From Ectocarpus siliculosus (lineage: Eukaryota; Sar; Phaeophyceae; Ectocarpales; Ectocarpaceae): DNA of 64,000 nt. The notes below the pieces were generated by a model that saw only the letters and a list, made by a program, of their open reading frames with translations, had not been told where the DNA came from and made no database searches. Below, piece by piece: positions 37,622 through 49,800 of this stretch (position 1 is its first letter; each line of letters opens with the position of its first letter). The stretch spans positions 155,984-219,983 of the forward strand of contig FN648236.1 of assembly GCA_000310025.1 (NCBI GenBank), read 5' to 3'. The position numbers and the translations under genes were made by a program.

Positions 37622-40600
37622 TCAGCGCTTCTTGCCAAAGACGACCTCCATATGACACTCGGTCAGCTGTTACAAAATAACGGCCAAAGCCGAGCACGCA
37701 CACCCACTCGACAACCACCAGCGGCGCGCGCGAGAGGAAGAGACCCCCGGCCGCAGCCGCGGGGCCACCGACAAACTGACCTGTTCGACCGTCTTGCTCA
37801 GGTTCGCGATCTCGTTGTCCAGCCTGGTCAGATCCTCCCGGGTCACCGCGCGAGGCCCAAGCGAAGACCCCCCCCCAAACCTCACGGAACCCCCCCCACC
37901 ATTCTTGCCGCCGCCAACCTCGCTGTTGGTGGCTTTGGGCCGTGGCGGGGGTCCGCCCACCCGTGCAGCACCGGCACCGATCCCGCGTTCTGCCGGTGTT
38001 CTGCCGATAGCGGTAATGGGGGGCCGGCTTGACAGCCACGCGGTGTCCCTCCGGCGTCCCGAAAACGCGGCGGCGGCCGTCGGTGCCGCCGTCGCCGCCG
38101 CCGCCGCCGCCGCCGCCGCAGATCTTCTTCCACCGCCACCGCCACCGCCACCGCCACCGAGAAGCGAGCTAGTACCGTAGCCCAGCGCCGTGTCCCGCCA
38201 TCTGTACCCGACCCCCGGTAGCTCCGCACCGGCGGCACGCGAATCGCCAACACCGGCGACATCATCGCCCCCGCCGCCGTCGCCCGCCCCTCTCCTCCCG
38301 GTGCCATTCATGACGGCGTCGTCCACGATTCTCTGGATGTCCCTTCGAGTGAGTAGCTCGCGGCCGCCAACCCCGGCGCCCTCGGCGTGCCGCGCGGAGC
38401 GGGGTGGCTCTCTTTCGGCGCCTCCGCGGACGGCGGGGGCCGCCGGAGACCCCGGAAAACCGTCCCCTGTGTCGGGTGCGGCGGTGTGCTGCTGGGGCTG
38501 ATGCCGCTGGCCGTGGCGCCGCTCGACGCCGGCGCCCTCGCCACCTTCCCACCACGCGCCGTCACCATCGGGGCTGCACGCGGAGGCCAGCGCGCTGGGC
38601 TCCAACCGTGGCGCATCCCGTCCGTGGTTGTAGAGCGCTTCGCTCCCCGTTGCCGGATAGACAGCCGGGGCTTGAGGGGTAGGCGGGGTCGCCGCCACCG
38701 GTGCTTGGGGGGTAGCGGCAAATGCTGCTGGTGGCGGCGGCGGCGGCGGCGGTGGCGGTTGGGGTGCAGGGGGATACGCGGGACTTGACGACGCCTGACG
38801 TTGGTGGAGGATGCCGAGCGCTGCGCTGAGCGTCTGCGTGGCAGCCGTGCTGTTCTGTCTTCGCTGTGGGATCCGATTGCCCGGGGGGCAAGGAGTGAGC
38901 AAGGGGAAAATGTGTCTAGCTCGGTGTTGATCGTGCAGCAGAGCACGCTGGTGGTTGTCGCTGTTCCCGTTCAGCCATTCCACTACCCCTCACGAGTTTG
39001 TGATGAAGGTTTGACTAGGCAAATTATTGTGTGTCGCGCCTGGAAATGCCAAAATAAAGCACACCCTGGTTACGACGGTCGTGCAAGTATTCAACGTACC
39101 CTCAACGCGTCGCGCTCTCGCTTTGTCTCCTTGAGCATGGCTTCCAGCCTACGACGATGGCCGTCCGCGGCGGCGACCTTCGAGGACAAGCCTTCGACTT
39201 CCAGTTCCAGTTGCCGACACCGCAGCTCCTCCTGATGAAAAAAATACAAGTGCACCCGCAGCAGTACATGGTACGGTTATAACCGTGTACGTCTGCACGC
39301 GTCGGCGTGAAGGCTATGTAGAGTGGCACCACGCCGAACGACCCGGGCTATGCAGTGGCATCAGTCGAGCATGCAAACATACGAGCACAACAGCTAGTAA
39401 CGAGTGCAGCAGCAGCACCCCACACGACTGTACGCCGCCCGTCCATCCCTGCAAAGTTTCGCTTTGTTGTGTGCTTCTGTCGCCTGTACTTTACGGACTT
39501 CGTATCGTTTCCAACGCCTCCATCTACCCGCAATGATACTGCATACGCGAACGTGTCCTGCCAAAACAGCCGTTGTGTGGCGACCTGGAAACCCAAACTC
39601 TACACAACTACCAGCGGTTGCTGTTGCCGCCACACGTGCCATTCCATTCATTTTTAACCAGTCTCTCCATCACAGTGTCCCCAGTAGAACCCCTTTTACA
39701 CGGCCCTGACCACAATGATGCACATGGGAATATCCGTGCGGATGCAGTTCCCTCCATCGTAGCGCTCCAAGTTCACCCGCGGCGCTGCGAATGCGTAACA
39801 CGTGGTGGAACCGCCGTGAGACGCATCCCAGCTAAACACTTCCAGGTACATCAAGAGACAAGAGCCTCAAGCAAAAAGTCTCCGTGCGTGTAGCGCACCA
39901 CGCCGCCGGGTCCTCCCCCCCCAGCGACAAAAGCGATCGATTTCTCGCACCCAAGACCAAAAGGAACGGATGAAAGCTCACGCGTTTCACCTGCTCAACC
40001 CTATCGCCCGCCGATCTCGCCGCCTCCTTCTCTCCGTGCAGCCTTTCCCTCGTCGCCTTGAGCTGTGCGGTAAGCTTGGTTACCGCCAGGCGGTACGCCC
40101 ACTCCGTTGAAAACCGCGCCGTCGTTCTCCCTCCCCCCCCCTCCTGGGCCTGGAAGTCCTCTTGGCTACCGCTGCTTCCGCCGCCGCTGCCGTCGCCGTC
40201 GGAAGAAAAATACCCGCCACTGCCACCGCCACCGCCGCCGCCACCGCCGCCGCCATCGATCGCCGCGGGCAAGCTTCTCCCTCGCCCTGTACGTAGATCA
40301 GTAGCCTCCTCGTCGTCTAACCGATCCGATACACCAGACGGTATCGGCGTCAGCCCTTTCACCGTGACCCGCGGGCCGGCGGCGGCGGCGGCGACGTGCG
40401 GCGACCGCTTCGGCGATCCCCTACGATGGGGAGGCGAAGGGTCAGCCGGGGGCGAACAAGCGGCAGAGGGCGAGCGTTGTCTCCGCCGCCGCGCGGGGGA
40501 GAGCTGCGCGTCCGACTCCAGGGTCTCGAGGCACCCGAAGATCTGCTCGATGAGCTGGAAGGCGGTGAAGGACGGGGCCGAGTGGAGGCCGCGCTGGACG

Positions 40601-42701
40601 TGCCGCCGGAGAGACTCGAGGAGCGCTCTCTGAGACTGTAGATGAGCCGGAATGGTTGGCGCAGGGGACGGGGTCGGTGCTCATGCCTTTGTAGGACAAC
40701 AAGATGTAGAAACATATGGAATAGTTTATCGTTGATGGAAGGTGCCTGCCTCCCGGAAAACGGGGGGGGGGAGTGGAGCGACATTCTATGCGAAGCTCTC
40801 AGGTAGATGTTCCTAACGACGACTATTGCAGGACGACCAGGTTACCCCTCCGTCGACAAATAAACAGGTGGAAACACACCCGCAGAAGGCAATGGAGTTG
40901 GGGGCGCCTTAGACCATGGACCACGCGGCCTCGAGATATCGGAGCACTGTTCTCACAGGACCCATCACCAGGTCGGGGTCGGGGATCTTCAATCGAGCGA
41001 CAACGCTATGCCTGTCTCACCCGTGTTGTTGCTCTCCAGCGCTTGCATCTTGCCCTCTGCTCATGATCGAGGTCTTCCAGGGAAGCCCTAAGGGTCGAGA
41101 GGGAGCTGCGCGCCTTGGCTTCGTTTTGCCTGGTCCGAAGCCTGGCCCCGTCTAGATCGCGTCGGAGCCGTCGGTTGTCACTCTCGAGCTCGCGTGCGCG
41201 GGTCTGCCTCATGCGGAAATGCCGAGGCGTCGCAAGGGTTGTGTCGGGTTGTGTCGGGTAGTTGTCACAATATTGCAATGGTATGAAATATTTTGTTCGT
41301 TCTTCCTGTTTTATGGTGAGGGTGTTGACGGAGTTGTCGTCGTTGTTGCTGAGGGCGGCCGTGTTGGGGGGATTTTTCTCGTTTCGCTTTTTTTTTTTTT
41401 GTAGTTGCTGAGGGTGGCGGTGCTCGTGGGGGTTGTAGTTGTTGTTGATGATGTGTTGGTGTCTCGAACAACAAACTATGGTCGAAAAAACTGTTCTCGA
41501 TACATACCTTACTCCTACGACGCAGAAATTCCGGATCTCTTCCCATCTGTACTAGCCAAGTGAGAACACCCCCCCACGAGAAACGTTGGGCTTAGTAGGC
41601 AGCGCCTATATAGCTGCAGCACTACTGTACCGCCACCTCACCTCGCTCTTGGCCAGCTCCGTCTCGCAGCGGTTCGCTCTTTCCTCTCCCTTGCGAGCGA
41701 CTTTCAGGGAGTCGCGTAGGCGTCCCGTCTCCTCCAGCAACCTGTGCCAAGGGTAATGTCCGCTGTGAGCAGCTTTTGACGCTTGGGCGGCTAAGCTGGC
41801 GCAGAGCAAGCGGTACTTGCTGCAGATTTCGAATCAGTTCTCGACAAGGATTAGCAGATAAATATACTGCAGTCGCCCACGCTGCAATGTGAAAAGCGAC
41901 GAGGTTTTCATAGCATAACTCGGGGTACGTTGAGCTATTTTACATGTGTAGCTCCTGCTTGCAACATTTTGCAAGGGGATGTTCTGCTGTATCGTAGATA
42001 TGAAGTTTGAGGGCCGATTTTTGCTGCTGCCTATGTACCGAACAGCATGAACCCTCGCATCGGTGGGTCAAATTGCGAAGTACCCCATGCATATGATATG
42101 TGTTCATGGCTCATGAGAGCAAGACACCCAAGGGCCCCCACCTGCCGCAGACCAACTGCTGTAGTTCAAACAATCAGAGAGCTCTTCGTACTCTGAGCGT
42201 TGTTACAGGGTGAGCAAAGAGGGCCAACCGTTCGGAAGTCCAGCTGGCGCACCGCTCCATCTCCCAGTAGGAAAATGCAACCGGTTTCCGACCGCCCCGA
42301 ACCAGCTCCTTGCGCTGACTACATAGGCAGCCTTGCAGAGCACGTATTATAGTTGTGTGTACACAGTCACAACGGTTGCGAGTTACTGCCACCGACAGCG
42401 ATCTCCCTTTGAGTGGGGAGTGCACGGGCCAAACACACCGGCAGGTGCCGAGACCGCAATCTCACCGAGAAGCTTTCGCCTGAGCCGCGGCCGCTCGAGC
42501 TCTTGAAGCACGCAGGGCTGTAGCCAGAGCAGGCAAGGCCAGCTTGCTCGGAGACACATCGCCCCCGGAGGGACGACTACCAATACTATGTTGTCCGGGT
42601 GAACGCGGGTTCCAACACTCGCTGCTCGTGTCGCTGCTATCGGAGGAGTCATCCACCGAGCTGAACATCCTCGTACCCGCTGACCAGGGTGGTCCCGGCA
42701 T
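37622..42701 (-). CDS. Coiled-coil protein of unknown function, seven exons
   Basis: Exons in transcript order: 42701-42466, 41741-41642, 41203-41021, 40635-39982, 39231-39100, 38863-37781, 37666-37622. Each junction keeps phase and has a GT donor and AG acceptor. Start ATG at 42701-42699 (MPGPPWSAGTRM; a second Met follows 11 residues later). The product is about 810 residues. Helical, heptad-rich segments are LLEETGRLRDSLKVARKGEE, ELESDNRRLRRDLDGARLR, LAVTKLTAQLKATRERLHGE, EELRCRQLELEVEGLSSKVA and LTRLDNEIANLSKTVEQ. Exon 4 also has QLIEQIFGCLETLE and a poly-Gly tract. Exon 6 (361 codons) is a Pro/Ala/Gly-rich disordered region with poly-Pro, poly-Ala and poly-Gly runs. The last exon encodes LTECHMEVVFGKKR then TGA. 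I do not recognise a family. Coiled-coil plus disorder suggests a structural, perhaps cytoskeletal or centrosomal, role; that is a guess. Confidence 0.7.
38060..38160. repeat. GCC and CCACCG microsatellite in coding exon
   Basis: On the plus strand a (GCC)n run (about 38087-38120) is followed by (CCACCG)n (about 38131-38160). In the minus-strand coiled-coil gene they encode the adjoining poly-Gly and poly-Ala tracts of exon 37781-38863. They are in frame and probably length-variable. Confidence 0.8.
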
Positions 42702-43863
42702 CGTGACCGCACAGATCGACAGAGTACCACACTCCACAACAGACGTACGCCAAGGGCCAAGGGCACACACACCTAACACCTAACGGCTCCGCGATGCGGC
42801 GCAATTAAGGCTGCTGGACAGCCGGAGCGAGTTCGAAGAGCGGGGTTCGCCCGCCGGTTCGGGTGAAACGCCAACACCTGTATTCGAGTTTCATGATTTC
42901 TAACGCGATCGCATGATGTACCCTCGTACAGCAGTAGAACCAAGAAGTTGTTTCCGGACGTTGATTGGTGTCCTTGGACAGTCTTCCGCGGTTTGCTTTG
43001 GGCGGAAAACGCACCTCCTTCGGGGTGTATTACCTTGCTGCGAGAGTTCAGCACGAGCTTCTAAAAAAGTCGGCATGGCTGGGGAGAGGTCGCGTCGCGG
43101 CAGAAAGCTGGAGGAGGGCTCCTTGGCGATCGACAAGCGGCACTATGGCCGATCAAGGAATACGCGAGTCAGGCCGACGGCACCAGCAGGTAGGATACAT
43201 ATTTTGTGCACTGCACACATGTCGAACCCCGGTCAAGCGGCAAACGCGTAAGACATGTAGAGGATTTCTGACGTACAACTTGCAAACCACGGCAGCAGGC
43301 CCGCTATCATCTAGACTGCCCGTCGACCCGAAGCTACCGTCGTAGCTCTCCGACTCTGTGCATTATGGTATGTCGGGTTCGGGGTCACCATACTGTAGAT
43401 TCTTGGGCTGCAGCATAAGCACCACGCACTATCCATCCAATAAAAGCGCCAGAAAGATCGTACAATGTATTTATACCGCTCTCGAACAGTCACAACAAAA
43501 TTTGGGATGTGTAAATAGTAGTACAGTGTAGGATGACACTACAGTCTGTCACTGTCTCAGTTACCATGTTGTCAAAGAAATACAAACACACTTAGGAATC
43601 TGCGATCTCGGTGGTGGAAAGGGAAATCTACGAGAACATCTGTGAAGCAACCAGTCTAAGAGCCTTTTACAACCCGATGTTGTGACGCAGCGATGATTAT
43701 GTAGCAAGGGCCTCGAGGCACATGCAACCACGCCCCACGTAACTAAACGTGCTCGTTTTCATGCACACCGCCCCCTGTTGTAGATGAGTCTCCACCATCT
43801 GTCCAAGCTTCGGCTACAACGGCCAAGATTGGACTTCCGCATCAGCCTCCCTCTCTTGTCACC
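42702..43863. promoter_or_regulatory. Divergent intergenic region, likely bidirectional promoter
   Basis: The start codons of the minus-strand coiled-coil gene (42701) and the plus-strand RS/IQ gene (43864) face away from each other across about 1.16 kb. No convincing TATA box or other core element could be picked by eye. The assignment rests on gene orientation only, and either gene could have an additional 5' non-coding exon here. Confidence 0.35.
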
Positions 43864-46800
43864 ATGTCAGCTTCTTCAATGTCTCAGCGAACGTCGGCAT
43901 CTCCATCGGGTTCTTCTCCTGCGTCTTCTTCTTCTACTTCTTCGTCCTCCTGTACCTCTCCCTCCCCTCCCCCCCCCACCCCCCACGCCAACCTTCAATT
44001 ATATTCCCCAAATCCTTCTTCCCTCCCTCCTGCTCAGCATTCCGGTCTAACGACAGAACCCTCCGAAAAGGGATCCGCAACGAGGCCCGACAACATCCGT
44101 CGTGGTCGTCGTGGTCATCATTCTCGTCGTGACCACGGTCGCCGCAAAACCAGCTCGACACATCGAACCGGCCGAGATAGCGGCCGGCGCCGTAAAGAAA
44201 GTTCTTCTCGGCATCCCAGACGCCGTGGAACGCATTCTTCTCGGCATCGTGACCGCAATAGCTCGTCCTCCGCGGCAGCACGATACAAATTCCCCGGGGA
44301 GACACCGTCGACGTCGATGGGGGACAGTGGCAGCAGCAACACTAGCAGCAGCCAAGAAGACGCTAGCGATACGAGCGCTACGGGAACTACCGCAACGTCG
44401 TCCAGAGAGGGGCCAAGCCAAGAAAGACACGAACGTCTCGTCAAGCGGTCTTCGTTTCCGAAGAAGCGGCGGTCAACAAACAGAGGAGGAGGCTCCGACG
44501 GCTATGACCTCCACTGGAGCAATGGGGATGAGCATGCCCGTCGCAGCCATCACCGCAAAGACCACCGCAGCATACGCGTACACTCTAGGGATGTAGGGGA
44601 CAGCAGAGAAAGGTGAAGAAAGCGAAGGGTTCGTGCGTAGCGCCAACACCTACGGTAGTACATCTTGATTCTTCCGAGCCTGGCGCAGCCGTTGAGAAAA
44701 GCACGCGTGGAACCTCCACCGGTGACTTTAGTGAGATGATGAAATTCTGGTCCCTAGAATTCAAGGAGAGAAAGGAACACCTTGGAGAGCAGATGTTAAA
44801 ACCAAAACAGTGAACATTTTTGGTGCGGCCGGATGCCATCAGAAACCTATCATCGGTACATGCCGACAGGCGTGCCCATCGCTCCTCAAGAAGTAGAGTT
44901 GGGTCAAGTTTCAAAGTCGAGAAGGAGAGAAGCGGTCCACAGTCTCATTTTCGCTCAAAAAAACATGCAGCACGTGTTCACGCAGAGTACAAAAGAAACT
45001 CAGCCCGAGAGGTCTCATCGGCCAACGAAATCATCGGAAGCAGGCTCCAAGACAAGGACCCGGGTGGCCGAGAGAGGGGTCACCACAGAGACAACCGCCA
45101 CCGCCATCGCTCTCGTGAAAGCGGCGAGGATCGAAAGGATCGAAACGACCAACCCCGACGAAAAAGCGAACGAAAATCCAAGCATGCCCTGGAGGATCGT
45201 CGAAGAACCCACCACAGTCGCTCTCGGGTCGAAAACACCAACGAGAGGAGGATCACGGTTGGCAGGGCGGGCAAAGACCGGGCGGGGGGCCCAGCAATCG
45301 TGAAGCTTGCCAAGGTACGTCCGTACAATATTGATCCTCCTGACTATGTACCAGGCGGTAGTTGTACACGGCATACTTCGATACGGTCGAGAGCTAGATT
45401 CCCAGCATACCTATTGTTTTGCTGCCTCAGATGGACAGGATACTCAGCAAGAAATTGAGGTCCGATGAGCAGCGCTGATGAAGGGCAGCCCCGAGGAGAT
45501 CTCTGGGTATATGGCAGCAAGAAACTGGGAATCACACCCCGGCGACTACTAGAAGTATATTGTTTTAGTGCTGACTTCAACGTAGGCTAGCTATCACGCG
45601 AGCGCTTGAACGTGGTGAAGGAGAGTGGTGACGAATAGCGAATGTTTGGCATTATCCTGCGTCTATTTTCCTGAAAAGGTTTTGCTGACGATGTGGTGGC
45701 CACTGTTGGTCTATAACCCCTCAGGTAGAGACGGTAATACGGCGACGTAACAAAGTTCCAAGTAAACATCGACGACTGTCTGTATTCAATTTACGCTGGT
45801 CGCGATCCCGCATATCTCCCTTCGTTTCGCTGCGAGGGAGGATCGCGCCGTCGATGCAACTTTTCGATCTGACCACAAGTACGTCATCACTCCGTGTCAG
45901 TATTTTTGTACGATACCCTCCCTGTGCATGCCGGCGATCAGCAGGAAGCAGACATGGAAGGACCGAACAAGGTCTTGACAGGCGCTCGCGGGGAAGAAAC
46001 CGTACATGACACCAATGAGTTAAGGAGGAGAGAAGCGCTCCGCGAACGAACGTGGGTAAAACATCTATGTTGGCGCAAGCAATACAAGCCGAGCCAAATT
46101 CTATGTCGCACCTACGTGGAGGCAAGCAAACATTGCCACGAAGTCTAGGCAACGCTTTGTAGAAAGTGCCGCCAATTACAAGCATTTTTTGCGGGTTTCG
46201 ATTTCCTGTGAAACGGCTGGCGTTATTAGTTTCGCCGTAATCAATAATATACGCCCCAAGGGATGTTGTCCCCCTACCCTCGTATTACCAGACAAAGGAT
46301 TAGGGCTGCCATGAGTATTCAACACCCTGTCGGTAATGCGCTCGGCTCATGATTATGCACAGATCTCTAAATTCAATTTTTTCCCCGTGTATTGTTTCTG
46401 GTGCCAGCGTTGTCATATTGTTTCCCCCAGTTTGTGTGGTCTGGCAGTAGGTACATTCCTACCCACTCATGTCTACATTTTCGTGCTTGGTGGCTTGTGC
46501 TATTTAAACTGCTTTCAAACGTCGGTCGCGCCAACCGTAGCCAAGGCGGTTGTCCATTCATGTCACATTCTGCACCGTGAACCTGCACACGTCGTACACT
46601 TATAATAGCATGAGGGCCATCGTGACGGTACAACGCATTGCCCGAGGAATCGCGGCCCGAAACCGCGTGGCGGGAAGACGAATTGCTGTCGAAATGTTGA
46701 GGACCGCCTGCCTTGGAGTGGCGATGGAAATCATCGAGGCGTACATCCGCGAGGTGAGTGTGCAAGCTGCAGATGCCGCGAGCGCGGTAACGTTTTGGGA

Positions 46801-49800
46801 CGTGGACGTTCTGGGAGTTTTCCTGCAATCCGGGGAGCTCCTACCGATGGAATTGCTTTCGGCCTTGTCCGTGAGACAACTTTTTAACGGAATGGTATCG
46901 AGACACCAAGTCTCCAACGCGTTTTCGTCATTGGCCTTAAGGTTTTCGGGGTGCACGGTTGTCAATATTTGCTTCTCGTGGACGACGTGTGGTGCTGTTT
47001 TGGATGCAGGAAATGATGGGCACGCTGATTAAAATACCTGGCACTCAAGCGTCATCCTCCGTTGTCTTTCCCCCTTCTCATGTCGATCGTTCGGCGTAAC
47101 GAACGCCGCAATGCCTGCGGCTATCCCACTCAGAATGCCACTGGAACCGTTCCGTCGGTAACGAAAAATGTAAACGTGTGCTAGGTTAGCAACCGCAGTT
47201 CCCTCCTGTTAACCGTGGAATGGTGGGTTCAATCATCAACACTTGCCGCTGCGACGACTCCAAGAACTCTGCGATCCCCCCCGCCGTGAAATCCTTCGGT
47301 TTGCCAGGATGTTGCTCCGGATGTCATCTCCGACGCACTCGGTGTGGGTTTCGAGGGTGTCCATTCAGTGGTGTCGCAGAGGGCCGAAGCAGCTTCTGCC
47401 GCGCATGCTATCATGGAAGAGGTAAACTCACGGAATATTTTTTCCGGTATCACAACTACGAGGGACTACGTTATCGGAATTCATCCATTGGTCACCCAAG
47501 CCAAACAACACCGTGGAGCATTTTTTATCGAACAGCTAGGATTCAGGATTAGACTACCACACCCTGTAGGCGGGAAACGAGTGCATCGATCGACGCGCCT
47601 CAGGTGAACGCTTTTTGACCTCCGCTGTCCACTGCTACTATCACATAATTGTTGCCTTCAGGTTATAACCTAGTCTGGGGTTTATCCACTATCTGGTCAC
47701 AAGACTCAGGTCAAAGAAACGAAAATTCGTGCTGACGATGTCCCAGTCAACAGAGACAGAGAAAACAATCCAAAACGGTTGGATATTGCTCTATTTATCG
47801 CTCTTGTTGACGAAACAATGGTATTACCTCCATCTTCATAAGCCAAGTGCTTTCAACAATGATGCTAGTCCTGATTCTTGGACGTACCACATCGGGAAAA
47901 TGGGCGAGCGAGGAAACCACGAGCCATACGCTTTGTGTGGAGAGGGTAAAATGCAGTAGACGTAGAGTCAGGGCGTGGAGACGTACCGCCGAAGTGTAGA
48001 CCCCTCCAGAAACGGCTTTCACGCTGAGACGAAAACCTGTCTCGAAGAATAAGCCTATGTCCTGCCTATCGCTTTCCCTCTCCAGACGGCCGCGTCGCTG
48101 ATTCGTGGGCTCGTGTCGATGACGCTGGCAGAGGAAGCCGACAGGTGGGATGATGTTGGAGTTCAGACCCGATTCAGGTTCTTGATTACTTTGCGCCATA
48201 CCTCCCCCCCCTATCTGCGCAGATCCTATTCGGTCCTATCTCTCTAGAACCTAGGAGCCGCGGTGGAGTTCGCCAAGTGTTCGTGGGTACTCGTTGTTGA
48301 TTCGTGGTTGCATCGTCCTTCTAAAGGGAAAAATGAATAATCCCGCGTCGCGTCCCGATCTGACCCCTTTCTCGGACGCCTTTTCTTTTATGGAATGTCC
48401 GCGCCTCGTCTTGGTGGCATGAGCAGCCACCTAGATGTTGTCTACGTCAGAGATCGAAGGAATCCGTTGCTCGCGACGGTGGATGATTTGGTCTCCGAGG
48501 CGCTCAGGGTGTGGATGAGAGAGGTGCGAACTACTTTACACGAGGGAATAGTGACTCTCGTCCATTCCTGTGCTATTCCTGCGTCGCTTGGTCTGTTGGT
48601 CCACCGGGATACCCCGAAGGCGGCAAACGAAGAAGGTGTCTAGTATGTCTTCCATATTGGCGCCTGAAAAATCAACATTGAACTCTTACCGACTGTAATT
48701 TCGGCCGGCTTTCCAATCCTCAATACGGCGAAGAAAACGGACACAAACACTCGCCCCAAGGCAATCCGCGAGGTCGGGATCAGTGATTTCCGCCACGATC
48801 GGAACTGCCCCTATGACAGAAGGAAGTGCTTTCAAAGGGGACCTTAACGTGCATTCAGAAGCACGGAATGGTTGACGACTGAGCATGCCACAGAAGTCGG
48901 CGACGCCTGCATGCAACAGATTTGAAGCGATGAGACCGATAGCCTCTCATGCTCATGATCGCAGAATGATGGAAGCATCGTAACCAAAAATATGTATATA
49001 ACTGAAGAGCAAGCACAACATCATACGTTGGATTCGGTGCTGCTACAATCAAGCGTGTGAACCATCAAACACACACATATACTTTAGTGCGACACAATTG
49101 CTGCCATGTCCGATTTTGCCCAACGCGCGCGCATCCCAGGCAGTGACAGAGGTAGTGAAAGAGTGCGCCGAAGAGTTTTTGTTCGGGAAGCGAATCTCGG
49201 TGCTTGTAGAAACGGTCCTCGAGGAAGGAGTAGTGGAGGCGGTGTGGCCAATCGCTTCTGAGGTCTACTACAACGCCGCTGTGAGTCGATGGGTGGGCAT
49301 ATCATAGTTCTACGCGCGCATGTTGGACCTTGTGACACTTTGTGTTCAGCGAGAACGTCACAGCAAACAAAATATATATATTGTCCTGGTCGTGGAGTGC
49401 GCCGTGGAGCGGTCATTGTTTTGGTCAAGGACTTCTTGCGAAACGCCCTAGGAACAGCTTCGATGTGGGTCGGAGCCGTCAAGACATATGGCGTGGTTTC
49501 TGTCGTAGCCGTCGTTGTCGTCGTTGTTATTGTCTTTATGGTGTTTGTATTGTCGCTCTTCTTGCCCTGTTCTTGTAGAAATGCTGCGTGTGCTAGCGAA
49601 CAAGTTGTCGCAAGACCGAAGGTCCTGGATGACACCCCCCTTTATTGAACGATGTTTTAGTGCGGGGAGATCGAATTAAATTGTTACATAGAGGAAGGCC
49701 CTCACCTCGGCTTGAAACAAGCCAGTCGTCGGTGTTCCTATGTTTGATGATCGTCGGCTATGACAGATGCACTACAGCTGAAGGATTTTGCGGGGACGAT

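Noticed and set aside
38387-38788. Plus-strand frames in the GC-rich block
   Set aside because: Shadows of the minus-strand Pro/Ala/Gly-rich exon 37781-38863.
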